From Candidatus Peribacteria bacterium (lineage in GTDB: Bacteria; Patescibacteriota; Gracilibacteria; Peribacterales; Peribacteraceae), in contig CP082927.1 in assembly GCA_023038255.1 (NCBI GenBank), positions 1,130,146-1,194,145 on the forward strand: DNA of 64,000 bases, read 5' to 3'. Of this stretch, positions 17,166-26,140 are shown one piece after another. The notes beneath the pieces were generated by a model, which did no database searches, was not told where the DNA came from, and saw only the letters and a program-made list of their open reading frames with translations. Both the position numbers and the translations under genes were made by a program. Position 1 is the stretch's first letter; every line of letters starts with the position of its first letter.

Positions 17166-17171
17166 ATCATA
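17166..17171 (-). promoter_or_regulatory. -10 box TATGAT of the rfbB operon, leaderless position
   Basis: TATGAT on the minus strand ends 6 bases before the rfbB ATG at 17159. Confidence 0.5.
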
Positions 17172-17243
17172 CCGAACCCGGGCCTCAACCCCAACCCGAA
17201 CCCATCTTGGCCTAGAAGCTGAAAGCTAGAAGCTATAAGCTAA
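17172..17243. repeat. Two short tandem repeats (ACCCGA and AGCTANAAGCT themes)
   Basis: Bases 17172-17203 repeat CCGAACCC/TCAACCCC; bases 17213-17243 repeat TAGAAGCT/GAAAGCT/TATAAGCT. The second theme recurs, inverted, at 21199-21226. A TATAAG inside it (17234-17239) lies 8 bases before the ATG at 17248 and may serve as the -10 box of that gene. Confidence 0.7.
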
Positions 17244-17247
17244 ACCC

Positions 17248-17964
17248 ATGAAAGGCATCCTCATTTGCGGCGGCACCGGCTCCCGGCTTCGGCCCTTAAC
17301 CGAAATCACGAACAAAAGCCTGCTCCCCGTCTACGACCGGCCCCTCATCCAGTTCCCGCTCCAGACACTTCTTGATGCAGGAATTACGGATATTGCGGTC
17401 ATTACCGGACCGGAACACATTGATCAGATCACCAGCTTCCTCGGTTCCGGAAACCGTTTCGGTGCGACTTTTGCGTATAAAGTGCAGGACAGACCAGGCG
17501 GCATTGCAGAAGCACTGGGACTCGCGGAGGAATTTGCGGACGGCCAGAGTGTATGCGCACTTTTGGGGGATAATATTTTCTTTGATGATCTGACCCCTGT
17601 CATCCGGTCTTTCCAGCGGGGCGGACATGTGTTTCTGAAAGAAGTCGATGACCCCCGCCGTTTCGGCGTGGCGGAAATGGACGGCGACCGGGTGATATCC
17701 ATCGAAGAAAAACCGGCAGAGCCGAAAAGTAATTTTGCGGTGACAGGGTGTTACATCTACGACCCTCGCTGTTTCGAGATTATCAAGAATCTTGCAGCAT
17801 CCGCCAGAGGCGAAAAGGAAATCACGGATGTGAGCCGCGGATTCCTGGAAGCAGGAGACCTGAAGGCAACCGTCCTGCAGAAAGAATGGGTCGATGCCGG
17901 AACATTCGAGAGTTTGTTTGAGGCAGCGAGCTTAGTACGCGCCCAGCGTCAGGCTGCGTTATAA
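17248..17964 (+). CDS. rfbA: Glucose-1-phosphate thymidylyltransferase-like nucleotidyltransferase
   Basis: The 238-residue protein has KGILICGGTGSRLRPLT, the nucleotide-binding G-x-G-x-R-L motif of sugar-1-phosphate nucleotidyltransferases, TNKSLLPVYDRPLI with the activating lysine, LLGDNIFFDD for the metal site and VISIEEKPAEPKSN. RfbA makes dTDP-glucose from dTTP and glucose-1-phosphate, feeding the RfbB enzyme encoded divergently. It is shorter than typical RfbA (about 290 residues) because the C-terminal extension that forms the regulatory and tetramer interface is absent; it resembles the short RfbA2/Cap-type group. Its 3' end overlaps the convergent GT4 gene by 16 bases. Confidence 0.88.
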   Translation: MKGILICGGTGSRLRPLTEITNKSLLPVYDRPLIQFPLQTLLDAGITDIAVITGPEHIDQITSFLGSGNRFGATFAYKVQDRPGGIAEALGLAEEFADGQSVCALLGDNIFFDDLTPVIRSFQRGGHVFLKEVDDPRRFGVAEMDGDRVISIEEKPAEPKSNFAVTGCYIYDPRCFEIIKNLAASARGEKEITDVSRGFLEAGDLKATVLQKEWVDAGTFESLFEAASLVRAQRQAAL

Positions 17965-19007
17965 ACTGCTGCATACTGCTCGGCAATCTCCTTCCAGTCA
18001 TACGTTTCCGCATGCACGATTCCCTGCGCACTCAGCTGTGCGCGGAGCGCCTCATCCGCACAGAGTCTTTCCAAAGCCAGCGCTGCTGCTTCACTGTCAT
18101 TGGGCGGAACCAGTAATCCCGTTTCCTCATCTTTCACAATATCCGGAATCCCGCCGACATTCGTCGCCACAATCGCACATCCAGCGGCCTGCGCCTCCAG
18201 AAAAACATTGCCGAGTGCCTCACTGCGGGAGAGAGCGCAGAAAATGCCGGCTTCGGCAAACTCAGTAGAGACGGAAAGAGGGGGCAGATATCCACGGAAG
18301 ACAATGTGTCCACTTTTGACGAGTTGCGGATGACGTGCTTCCAGAGCTGATCGCAGTGATCCATCCCCCACCACATGCAGAATACTGTCCGGGTACCGCG
18401 GGACAAGGAGCGCAAAGGCATCGAGGAGCACTGCCACTCCTTTCATTGGTTCCAGGCGTCCGACAAACAGCAGGCGTCCCGGCACCTTCTTGGTACTCTT
18501 ACGTGCTTTGCGAAGATCCTCCAGACGAATACCGTTCGGAATATGGACAACATCGGTGCGTCCCAACTGCTTCGCACGTTCCACCAGAACGGAGCTGATG
18601 GCAGTAATTGCATCCGCTTTCCGGTGCATAAGCCCGAGCAGGAATGACGTGTTTGTGCTCTGGCACGTGAGAATCCTTTTGGCTTTCGGTACCGTGCGGG
18701 CGCAGAAAACGAGCGCAAGACCCGCAAACGATTCGAGTACCGCATGGATAATATCCGGCTTGTACTGGCGTGCGGCAAAGGGCGCCAAAAATGGGAAGAG
18801 CCACTTATCGAATCCAAATCCAAACCCGATGCGATGAACAGGAACCTTCCCGATCTGATCATGAACCGGAAGTGACTTGCTCATGCGCGCTGTGATGATC
18901 ACAAACGAAAAATCATCCGCAAGAATGGCCGGCACCTCCTCCGCACAAGCCTCCGCACCGCTCCGGAATGGAGTCAGGAATGCCGAGAGGATAACAATCT
19001 TCTTCAC
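17949..19007 (-). CDS. GT4 family glycosyltransferase (GTG start)
   Basis: The 352-residue GT-B protein reads KKIVILSAFLTPFRSGAEAC at its start and has FVGRLEPMKGVAVLLDAFAL, HVVGDGSLRSALEARHPQL and SEALGNVFLEAQAAGCAIVA in the donor domain. The start is GTG at 19007; no in-frame ATG lies near and a TATGCT box sits exactly 6 bases upstream, which supports this choice. It is a separate transcription unit and overlaps rfbA at its 3' end. Confidence 0.87.
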   Translation of the reverse strand: MKKIVILSAFLTPFRSGAEACAEEVPAILADDFSFVIITARMSKSLPVHDQIGKVPVHRIGFGFGFDKWLFPFLAPFAARQYKPDIIHAVLESFAGLALVFCARTVPKAKRILTCQSTNTSFLLGLMHRKADAITAISSVLVERAKQLGRTDVVHIPNGIRLEDLRKARKSTKKVPGRLLFVGRLEPMKGVAVLLDAFALLVPRYPDSILHVVGDGSLRSALEARHPQLVKSGHIVFRGYLPPLSVSTEFAEAGIFCALSRSEALGNVFLEAQAAGCAIVATNVGGIPDIVKDEETGLLVPPNDSEAAALALERLCADEALRAQLSAQGIVHAETYDWKEIAEQYAAVYNAA

Positions 19008-19013
19008 GTACCC

Positions 19014-19019
19014 AGCATA
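19014..19019 (-). promoter_or_regulatory. -10 box TATGCT, leaderless position before a GTG start
   Basis: TATGCT on the minus strand ends 6 bases before the GTG at 19007. Confidence 0.5.
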
Positions 19020-19057
19020 ACCAGTCTAACGCAAATGCGCCACATTCATTGACGCGT

Positions 19058-20161
19058 TTACCGATTCTCAAAAAAACTCTGATACTGCCACCCCACCGAA
19101 TCCCAGCTGAAGACTTCATCAATCCGCTTGCGTGCAGCAATCCCAAGGTCGCGCCGCTTGGCAGCATCGCTCAGTAAGCGGCGGATATGTGCTGCCAAAG
19201 CTTCACGATCACCTGCCGGAAACAGGAGTCCCGAGATACCGTTTTGGAGCAGATAGCGGTTACCACCGACATCGGATGCAATACACGCACAGCTGCTTGC
19301 CATCGCTTCCATGAGTGCATTGCTGAGGCCTTCGCTATAGCTCGGAAGCACAAAAATATCAGTCGCACCGAGGATGGCGGGAATATCCTCTCGAAGCCCC
19401 GTGAATTGCACCTCATGCTGATATGTTTCGACGAGCGGATGCTTGTCTGTATACCAACCGACAACCTGAATCTGCAGATCCGGAAATTCTTTCTTAAGCG
19501 GTACCGCAGCCGCCACAAAATCGTCCACACCTTTGACCGATTCCAAGCGCCCGATATACGTCACCCTGGTGACCGATGACTGATGACCGATACCCCGTCC
19601 GTATGGAGCAGGATCAATTCCTGTCGGAATCACGCGGGATTTTTTCCTGATGCCAAGAATCCTCAGAATGCGCTCCGGTTGCGGATGGAAAAATACAACG
19701 CGACTGGCGCCAAGCAGCACAAGCCATCCCATTGTCCACGCACCCATCCGCATGATAATGCCCGGCACAATGCCGCGCGGAAACCACGTAATGCCGACGA
19801 GCGCATCCGTCAGGAGTTGTACTCGATAGCCGCGAAGTCGCAGCGGAATCATGGAAAATGATGTCCAGAAGAGGACTTTATTGATGACAATGTGATCCGG
19901 CTTTACCTCGTTGATGACGCGGCGGGCGTAGCCTGCAAAGCCAAATGCGATCCCGAAATTCAGCGGATCTTTCAGAAAAATATCTTTGCGGAAATGGACT
20001 GTAAGCGTGTCGGATATTTTTTCGACACGCGTCTCAGATCCCATGCACACAACCACCACCTTGTACCCGATTCTCTGCCAGAGTTCAGCCAGCTTGAAAC
20101 TGCTCACCATCCACCGATGCTGCTCTTTCCAGTACGGACTGATGAGAAGAATCGTCTGCAT
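19058..20161 (-). CDS. GT4 family glycosyltransferase
   Basis: The 367-residue protein begins MQTILLISPYWKEQHRWMVS. Its donor domain has TYIGRLESVKGVDDFVAAAV, IQVVGWYTDKHPLVETY and PSYSEGLSNALMEAMASSCA. Two hydrophobic stretches near residues 95-150 suggest membrane contact. A short repeat (GGTGACCGATGACTGATGACC on the plus strand, 19569-19592) lies in frame just before the TYIGRLE motif and adds residues such as HQSSV. The gene follows the DUF2304 gene by 4 bases and is the last member of its operon. Confidence 0.87.
   Translation of the reverse strand: MQTILLISPYWKEQHRWMVSSFKLAELWQRIGYKVVVVCMGSETRVEKISDTLTVHFRKDIFLKDPLNFGIAFGFAGYARRVINEVKPDHIVINKVLFWTSFSMIPLRLRGYRVQLLTDALVGITWFPRGIVPGIIMRMGAWTMGWLVLLGASRVVFFHPQPERILRILGIRKKSRVIPTGIDPAPYGRGIGHQSSVTRVTYIGRLESVKGVDDFVAAAVPLKKEFPDLQIQVVGWYTDKHPLVETYQHEVQFTGLREDIPAILGATDIFVLPSYSEGLSNALMEAMASSCACIASDVGGNRYLLQNGISGLLFPAGDREALAAHIRRLLSDAAKRRDLGIAARKRIDEVFSWDSVGWQYQSFFENR
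19569..19592. repeat. Short tandem repeat GTGACCGATGA inside a GT4 gene
   Basis: Two and a half copies of TGACCGATGAC in frame in the glycosyltransferase. A related GTGACCG repeat lies at 56895-56920 in another coding region. Confidence 0.55.
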
Positions 20162-20165
20162 AGGG

Positions 20166-20531
20166 TTAATGAGAATCTTTCACCTGATCGTCCTTTGCAA
20201 GGCCTGCATCGCGCAAAGCCATTCCCCGGATCATCCGCGTCTGGCGCTGCTCAAGTTCTTCCAAACGGATAATGATGTAAAACACCATGAAGAAGAGAAT
20301 GCCGATGGATGTGAAGATCACCGCGTTCTCCTGACTCTTGATACCCGTTGCAGCCGTGAGGTACGACAGAAGCTTGGGGTAAATGGCAATCAGTGCAATC
20401 ACCGCCCAGAAGACGGTCCAGAGCAGTGCCTCCCACAACGTCTTTTTCTGACGCATCACCAGATTCCATGCGTAGATGACTGCAAGGATAGAGAGAAGCG
20501 GGACAACAATCTGATAGGGCGTGAGGGTCAT
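20166..20531 (-). CDS. DUF2304 small membrane protein
   Basis: The 121-residue protein has three hydrophobic segments: TPYQIVVPLLSILAVIYAW, LWEALLWTVFWAVIALIAIYP and VIFTSIGILFFMVFYIIIRL, followed by a charged helix RLEELEQRQTRMIRGMALRD. This is the pattern of DUF2304, a family found next to GT2 genes in polysaccharide clusters. Its 5' end overlaps the stop of the GT2 gene (ATGA). It may act as a membrane partner of that transferase; the family has no proven biochemical role. Confidence 0.85.
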   Translation of the reverse strand: MTLTPYQIVVPLLSILAVIYAWNLVMRQKKTLWEALLWTVFWAVIALIAIYPKLLSYLTAATGIKSQENAVIFTSIGILFFMVFYIIIRLEELEQRQTRMIRGMALRDAGLAKDDQVKDSH

Positions 20532-21193
20532 CGGAGAAAGGAGCGTAAGAGAATTTTAAAAGCGGTACGGACGCCATTGGCGAATGACTGGCCTTTCGCG
20601 AGTGTATATTCGGAGTAGATCACCTTGATGGGGATTTCTGCAATCCGCCACTTGTGCTGCACGGACTCACGCACAATCTCCGTACAGAATTCAAAACCGC
20701 TCATGCGGAGATTGATGTCTTTCAGCGCCTTCGGTCCGAATGCCTTGAATCCGCACTGACTGTCACTCACCCAGAGTCCTGTGGCAGTGAATGACACAAT
20801 GTTTCCAATACCATTGAAAACACGGCGGACGAACGGGATTTTATTGCGGGTTCCGAACCGGTTGGCGAACACGATATCTGCTTTGTTCTCTGTAAGCGGC
20901 TTCAGGAGTGAAGGAATGTCTTCCGGCGCATGCTGCTCGTCAGCATCCAACGTCACCACAATATCCGCACCCAGTCTGCGTGCTGCTTCCAGACCGGTCA
21001 TCGTTGCCGCACCGGCGCCACTATTACTCATGTGCCGCACCACCAATGCACCTGCCTTCATTGCCATATCACCCGTATTATCTTTCGATCCATCATCCAC
21101 CACCACCACGCGATCCACATATTTCATGACATCACTCGCCACCGACGCAATACGCGTGGCTTCATTATAGGCAGGAATGACGGCAATAATCAT
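20528..21193 (-). CDS. GT2 family polyprenyl-phosphate sugar transferase (DPM1-like)
   Basis: The 221-residue protein has IIAVIPAYNEATRIASVASD, VVVVDDGSKDNTGDMAMKAG and VVTLDADEQHAPEDIPSLL (DxD), then WVSDSQCGFKAFGPKAL, the segments typical of dolichyl/undecaprenyl-phosphate sugar synthases. No transmembrane helices are in the chain, but the coupled DUF2304 gene may supply them. A TATAAG box lies 8 bases before the ATG at 21193. It likely loads a sugar onto a polyprenyl carrier for use by a GT-C enzyme such as the one encoded upstream at 21258-24080. Confidence 0.9.
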   Translation of the reverse strand: MIIAVIPAYNEATRIASVASDVMKYVDRVVVVDDGSKDNTGDMAMKAGALVVRHMSNSGAGAATMTGLEAARRLGADIVVTLDADEQHAPEDIPSLLKPLTENKADIVFANRFGTRNKIPFVRRVFNGIGNIVSFTATGLWVSDSQCGFKAFGPKALKDINLRMSGFEFCTEIVRESVQHKWRIAEIPIKVIYSEYTLAKGQSFANGVRTAFKILLRSFLR

Positions 21194-21198
21194 GAGGA

Positions 21199-21226
21199 TA
21201 GCTTATAGCTTTTGGCTTTTAGCTTC
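21199..21226. repeat. Short tandem repeat AGCTTATAGCTTTTGGC theme
   Basis: Imperfect copies of TTATAGCTT/TTGGCTTT/TAGCTTCC lie upstream of the GT2 gene. The motif TATAAG used as its -10 box is part of the repeat. Confidence 0.65.
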
Positions 21227-21257
21227 CACTACGCGCAAAACAGCCCCAATCCTGACT

Positions 21258-24080
21258 TTACGGCAAGAGGATATAGACTATCCCGCCAGCCGTATCATTC
21301 ACCACAGCCTGAAGCCCGAGGCCCGGCGTGTTGGCAAAATCAAGGAATGCTTCCACTTTCTTATGCAGCGTACCGTTCGGATCGCGTTCGATGGTCGCGG
21401 TATTCGTATCGAAAATGATGCTGTTGAACCCGAGAGCCTTCATGCGCTTGAGCGTCAGCTGTGCATCTTTATCCTGATTGATACAGCTGAAGAGATCGAG
21501 CTGGTTATCGGCAATAGGCAGCACTTCCAGATTTTTCGGGATGAAGTACGGGATAAAGGTTCCGACACGGTAGACATACGGTGCATCGGGCATCGTTTCC
21601 GCACGCTGGATGACAACATCGCGGATGAGATTATAGTGAGGAATTGTGCGTTCCTGCATGGCAGGCGCAGACACGACACCAAAGGCATACGTGTAGAGAC
21701 TCCGCTGATTTTCAAACTGCCAGAAGCGGTTACCGAACGCGATGAGAAGAGACAGACCGAGGAATACCGACGCAGTGATTTTCGTCGCCTGATCCGGCGC
21801 TTTGGCCACGAGTGCTTCCAGTCCGATCACGAGTCCCAGGAACATACCGATGCCATACCAGGGCACGCCGTTTGCAAGGAAGACCCACTGCACCACCATG
21901 AACGATGTTGCGACAAAGAGCCATCGCAGCCACCGGCCTTTCTTTGTCCAGAAGTACGGGAGGAGAAGGAGCAACGGAAAGAGAAGCAGCGCAGGAATTG
22001 TCGTGACGTAATACCCGGCACTGTCCGTATTCATGACTGATCTCCAGGGCAATCCCAGGTAATGGGAAATACCTGTGCCGTAACCCCAGTACCGATCGAG
22101 CTCTTCCACTTTGGAAGTACCACCCACGCACGCGGCATTCTGCGGATCGACTGCCAGTTCAGCAGGAAGAGAACGCGCATTATCTTCCGGACCCACCACC
22201 TGTCCACCCACCAGGAAATCCGGCGTGATACGGTTTGGCGTGCGGAGAATCAGTTTCGGGATAACGTTACCGGCGACAATATTATTATGGATGACCCATG
22301 GCAAAAGCGTACCGACAAACACAGCCAAGAAGACTGCAGAGACAAGGAATGCTTTTTTGACACGCGCCGGATGCAATGCAGAGAAGACACCGATAATCGC
22401 GGCGCCGATGACTGCAAAAAGTACGCCAGCGGTCGAGCGTGAGACAACATCAGGATTGCCGAACAAACGCTGGAAGACATCTTTTACATTGAACACATTC
22501 TGGAACGTGAAGACCGCCCATGCCAAAAATCCACCACCAATAAAGGCGGCAGGCTGCAACAGCACACCAACAAGAACGGAGAAGACGGACATCACCACCA
22601 TGACAGTGGTTGGTTTCATGGCAAAGCCAAATCCACCGAGAATGCCGGCAAGAATGATCCACTGCCAGGAGAATCCTGCAGGAACCACTTCTGCATCATC
22701 ATTGTCATGCTCCTCTTCTGTATGCGCCGGAAAGACACCGAGGAAGGCGGCAAGAATACAGAGCGCACCCATCGTGAAGACGGCGTTGTCCACCTTCATG
22801 TCTGCAAAAGAGAAGTGTCCGACAAGCGGCAATGTGTAGTAGAGCAATGCGGCAATCAGCCCCTGCCTGCGGCCGAGATACGTGGCACCGAATGCGTAGA
22901 TGGCAAAGACCGCAAAGAGGCCTGCCATCCAGTTGATCATCATAGAAGTCGTAGCACCAAACCAGCTGTTGTACCCAAAAAGCAAAAAGCCGAGCGACGT
23001 AATATATTCCCACTGGAATGCACCCATGCGCGGAATGAATTTGCCATAGCTCACCAGCAGGCGCGGGTCGTTCAGATACACACCAAGATCATCCCAGCCA
23101 ATCGGGAACGGGCGGACAACGGTCAGGAAGTTAAAGACCAGATAACTCAGGAGTAACCACGTGAGGAACAAGAACGCACTGTGCCATGCTCCGGTAAACT
23201 CCCAACGTCTGTTGGCAAGAGAGTGGACCCAGTACACGGCATGGGGCCAGGCAATAAACGGCAATGCACCAAGAACCAGCCATCCGGCCAACTGTGTATA
23301 AACACCGGCAACAGCGAATAACCACAAGACGACAATCAATCCGCACACTCCGAGTGCCGCACTGAATACTGCTTCCAATAACGGCGTTTTTGCAGGAACG
23401 CGAAGCAGCTGCAAAAGCATGCGACCGAACGCAAGAAGCACAAAGAGCAGATACCCGATGGAGAGCATTTCCGTAAAGACGCGTGTCACAAACGCACGCT
23501 GCATACACAGGTGATGCACTTCAGAAATCTCCACACCGACCGATGCACTCTGCACTTCCGTCAGACATCCGCTCTCCTTTAACTGCATATAATCCTCCGC
23601 AAGGGTGTTGATGGTGCTCTGATCAGCACCCGGATACACCTGAGCGCTCGGCATAAAGACCCGGCTGTACGGCTGGCCATCAATGGAACCGAAACTCAAA
23701 ACCGTGAAGAGCAACCACGTACACCCAAGGAACGCCAGACACATTTTAAGCGGTGTCATGGTGAAGCGCAGCTTCCACTCTCCCGTTTTCATAAAGGACA
23801 TTCCAAGCAGCACACCATACGCAATCACGCTCCAGACCAGATACCACAGGAAAGGCGCAGCCCGTCCGATGGTATGCCCGATGAACGGAAAGAACGTATT
23901 CCACTGCTGACAAAACAGATTGGCACCACAGCGGCTTGTGATGGAAGCCTGACTCGCTTCGGACAGAAGAACTGCCTGGTGCACCTGGACCGACAGATAC
24001 GTCAGCACGGTATAGCCTCCCCAGAGAATAAGCAGACACAGTAGGCTAATACGCAGGGTCTTTTGGAGTTGTTCGGTCAT
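21258..24080 (-). CDS. Large multi-pass membrane protein, GT39/GT83-like (GT-C fold)
   Basis: The 940-residue protein starts MTEQLQKTLRISLLCLLILW and has roughly 15-18 membrane segments. VRPFPIGWDDLGVYLNDPRL (about residue 350) gives an acidic pair in an outer loop, as in the catalytic first loop of GT-C enzymes, and LGRRQGLIAALLYYTLPLVG followed by DMKVDNAVFTMGALCIL resembles the PMT_2/ArnT helix pair. The C-terminal 150 residues form a soluble domain with HYNLIRDVVIQRAE. It likely transfers a sugar from a polyprenyl-phosphate donor outside the membrane. The start at 24080 is preferred; an extension to 24185 would run into the sufS promoter. Confidence 0.75.
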   Translation of the reverse strand: MTEQLQKTLRISLLCLLILWGGYTVLTYLSVQVHQAVLLSEASQASITSRCGANLFCQQWNTFFPFIGHTIGRAAPFLWYLVWSVIAYGVLLGMSFMKTGEWKLRFTMTPLKMCLAFLGCTWLLFTVLSFGSIDGQPYSRVFMPSAQVYPGADQSTINTLAEDYMQLKESGCLTEVQSASVGVEISEVHHLCMQRAFVTRVFTEMLSIGYLLFVLLAFGRMLLQLLRVPAKTPLLEAVFSAALGVCGLIVVLWLFAVAGVYTQLAGWLVLGALPFIAWPHAVYWVHSLANRRWEFTGAWHSAFLFLTWLLLSYLVFNFLTVVRPFPIGWDDLGVYLNDPRLLVSYGKFIPRMGAFQWEYITSLGFLLFGYNSWFGATTSMMINWMAGLFAVFAIYAFGATYLGRRQGLIAALLYYTLPLVGHFSFADMKVDNAVFTMGALCILAAFLGVFPAHTEEEHDNDDAEVVPAGFSWQWIILAGILGGFGFAMKPTTVMVVMSVFSVLVGVLLQPAAFIGGGFLAWAVFTFQNVFNVKDVFQRLFGNPDVVSRSTAGVLFAVIGAAIIGVFSALHPARVKKAFLVSAVFLAVFVGTLLPWVIHNNIVAGNVIPKLILRTPNRITPDFLVGGQVVGPEDNARSLPAELAVDPQNAACVGGTSKVEELDRYWGYGTGISHYLGLPWRSVMNTDSAGYYVTTIPALLLFPLLLLLPYFWTKKGRWLRWLFVATSFMVVQWVFLANGVPWYGIGMFLGLVIGLEALVAKAPDQATKITASVFLGLSLLIAFGNRFWQFENQRSLYTYAFGVVSAPAMQERTIPHYNLIRDVVIQRAETMPDAPYVYRVGTFIPYFIPKNLEVLPIADNQLDLFSCINQDKDAQLTLKRMKALGFNSIIFDTNTATIERDPNGTLHKKVEAFLDFANTPGLGLQAVVNDTAGGIVYILLP

Positions 24081-24199
24081 AGAAAGCGGGAAATCAATGG
24101 CCTGAAGTATAGCGACCACCAGAGGCCTGGTCACTCTACTTTTCGGTAAAGGATAGGAAAAATCCATTGGAAAGCAGAAAAGCACTCCGGCGAATACGG

Positions 24200-24205
24200 T
24201 ATACT
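24200..24205 (+). promoter_or_regulatory. -10 box TATACT of sufS
   Basis: TATACT ends 8 bases before the sufS ATG at 24214, predicting a leader of at most one or two bases. Confidence 0.5.
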
Positions 24206-24213
24206 GTCACCTC

Positions 24214-25470
24214 ATGAGCCTGCCCCTCACAGACATCCGCCGGCACTTCCCTTTCCTGAATGCAGGAAACATCACGTATCTCGACAGTGCGGCCACATCG
24301 CAAAAGCCGCAGGTAGTGATCAATGCGATGTGCGATGTATACGAAAAAGGCATCGGGAATCCTCATCGCGGCATGCACCCGTTTGCCGAAAAAGCGACGG
24401 CGCTCTACGACGATGCCCGGCAAACCGTTCAGCAATTCGTTCATGCAAAGTACAACGACGAAATTATCTTCACGAAGAGTACGACCGAGTCTATCAACCT
24501 GCTGGCACATAGTCTGGGTGAAGACATGCACCCCGGTGATGCGGTGCTGATATCCGTTCTGGAACATCACAGCAATATCGTCCCCTGGCTCCAGCTGAAA
24601 GAGCGGAAAGGAATTGATATCCGATGGATCGAGATAACGGAGAGTGGACAGATCAATAGCGAATCCATGGAAAAACAGATGACGGATAACCGCGTGAAGA
24701 TTGTAGCAGTGACTGGACTGAGCAATGTGATGGGTACTGCACCGGATCTGAAAAAAATCAGTGCGCTCGCACGCGCGCACAATGCACTCCTGATTGTTGA
24801 TGCAGCCCAGATGGCTGCCCATCTTCCGATTGATGTGCAAGACATTGATTGTGACTTCCTCGCGTTCTCCGGCCACAAAATCTACGGACCAACCGGCATC
24901 GGTGTGCTCTACGGAAAACGCGATCTTCTGCGCACACTTCCCCCTTTCCTCGGTGGCGGCATGATGATCCGCGAAGTGACAAGGGACGGATTCACCGCCG
25001 CAGACGCCCCCGCAAAATTCGAAGCCGGAACCCCACCTGTTGCAGAAGCAATCGGGCTCAAGGCGGCTATCGACTGGCAAAACCAATTCTCCTGGGATGA
25101 CCGTATTGCTCATGAACAAGCCCTTCTCACTTTGGCCCAAGAAGAGCTATCGATGATCGAAGGACTTCATATTTTAGGCAATCTTTCTACCGGCACCCCA
25201 ATCACCAATCACCCATCACCAATCACCCATCACAGCTGCATCAGCTTCGTTATCGACAATATCCATCCTCACGACCTGACCGACATGCTCGGACAAAAAG
25301 GAATCTGCCTCCGCGCGGGCCACCATTGCGCCCAGCCACTGCACACAGCACTCGGCATGAATGCATCCGCCAGACTCTCCGTCAGCATCCACACCACTGA
25401 AGAAGAAATCCTTCGTGTCCGCCCCGCAATTCTCGACGCAATCAACATTCTCAAGCCCCATAACCCATAA
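24214..25470 (+). CDS. sufS: Cysteine desulfurase SufS
   Basis: The 418-residue enzyme begins with YLDSAATSQKPQVVINAM, and has SVLEHHSNIVPWLQL, VDAAQMAAHLPIDVQ, the PLP lysine in AFSGHKIYGPTGIGVLYG and the catalytic cysteine in CLRAGHHCAQPLH. These mark group II desulfurases (SufS/CsdA) that pass cysteine sulfur to SufU for Fe-S assembly. It lies 20 bases before sufU. Around residues 328-342 a short tandem repeat (25198-25233) has been read in frame as TPITNHPSPITHHS, an insertion in a surface loop just before the active-site domain end. Confidence 0.95.
   Translation: MSLPLTDIRRHFPFLNAGNITYLDSAATSQKPQVVINAMCDVYEKGIGNPHRGMHPFAEKATALYDDARQTVQQFVHAKYNDEIIFTKSTTESINLLAHSLGEDMHPGDAVLISVLEHHSNIVPWLQLKERKGIDIRWIEITESGQINSESMEKQMTDNRVKIVAVTGLSNVMGTAPDLKKISALARAHNALLIVDAAQMAAHLPIDVQDIDCDFLAFSGHKIYGPTGIGVLYGKRDLLRTLPPFLGGGMMIREVTRDGFTAADAPAKFEAGTPPVAEAIGLKAAIDWQNQFSWDDRIAHEQALLTLAQEELSMIEGLHILGNLSTGTPITNHPSPITHHSCISFVIDNIHPHDLTDMLGQKGICLRAGHHCAQPLHTALGMNASARLSVSIHTTEEEILRVRPAILDAINILKPHNP
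25198..25233. repeat. Short tandem repeat CCAATCACC/CCCATCACC inside sufS
   Basis: Four copies of AATCACC(A/C) lie in frame in sufS. The same theme fills the sufS-sufU gap (25456-25490) and recurs at 49922-49949, 58321-58350 and around 62211-62301. Confidence 0.75.
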
Positions 25471-25490
25471 CCAATCACCAATAACCCGTC
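25456..25490. repeat. Short tandem repeat CCCATAACC theme, sufS-sufU gap
   Basis: Copies of CCCATAAC, CAATCACC and AATAACCC run from the last codons of sufS to the base before the sufU ATG. Confidence 0.75.
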
Positions 25491-25910
25491 ATGGATCTCT
25501 ACGCCGACACCATCCTCGACCACTACCGACATCCCCGCTTCAAACAGGAGCGCGGCGATGCGACGGCTGCGCATACAGAGAAAAATCTAAGCTGCGGCGA
25601 CGTGCTCACAGCCTTCCTGACAAGCGATGATGTGGACCATGCAGAACTGAACTGGACCGGCGACGGCTGCGCCATCAGTCAGGCAGGAATGTCGATTCTG
25701 GCAGAGGCCATGCAGGAGAAAACCCTGACCGAACTCGATGCTCTCACAGCCGCCGATATCCTCACGCTTCTGGGCATCCCTGTCGGCAACCGCCGCATCA
25801 AATGCGCCCTTCTCTGCCTCCATACCCTGAAAAACACCCTCCATACACTCCGGGGCGAATCATTGCAGACTTGGGCAGAAACGGTTGGAAATGACGCCAA
25901 AACCAGTTAG
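25491..25910 (+). CDS. sufU: Fe-S assembly scaffold/sulfur-transfer protein SufU
   Basis: The 139-residue protein has the SufU/IscU pattern: DLYADTILDHYRHPRF at the start, the three conserved cysteines in NLSCGDVLT, DGCAISQAGMSI and RRIKCALL, and the SufU-type inserted region before the third cysteine. SufU is the zinc-dependent sulfur acceptor of SufS in Gram-positive type SUF systems. The rest of the suf operon (sufBCD) is not in the window. Its start follows a tandem repeat rather than a ribosome site, so translation may depend on coupling with sufS. Confidence 0.92.
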   Translation: MDLYADTILDHYRHPRFKQERGDATAAHTEKNLSCGDVLTAFLTSDDVDHAELNWTGDGCAISQAGMSILAEAMQEKTLTELDALTAADILTLLGIPVGNRRIKCALLCLHTLKNTLHTLRGESLQTWAETVGNDAKTS

Positions 25911-25924
25911 GATGGCAGTCCCGA

Positions 25925-25999
<75 letters not shown>

Positions 26000-26013
26000 T
26001 TTTTGTAAATCCA

Positions 26014-26130
26014 CGTAGCCCTAGCTCAGTGCAGCCCCAGAGGGGCGCCCCTAAAAAACACCTGTGACGCCACAGCGTCACATCCATGGTAAGGAAGTGG
26101 TCGTCGGTTCAATCCCGATGGGCGGCTCCA
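26014..26130 (+). pseudogene. Broken second copy of tRNA-Thr(GGT) with a palindromic insert
   Basis: The last 48 bases (26083-26130) are identical to the 3' part of the intact tRNA-Thr (25952-25999), including CCA. The 5' part keeps GCCCTAGCTCAGTG but the acceptor 5' strand has two changes, and the D-stem 3' strand plus the first anticodon-stem bases are replaced by about 52 bases. The insert holds the palindrome AGGGGCGCCCCT (26041-26052) and a perfect 8-bp hairpin TGTGACGC-CACA-GCGTCACA (26063-26082). Without GAGC it cannot fold a normal D-arm, so it is called a pseudogene. Confidence 0.8.
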
Positions 26131-26140
26131 TTCAACATAC

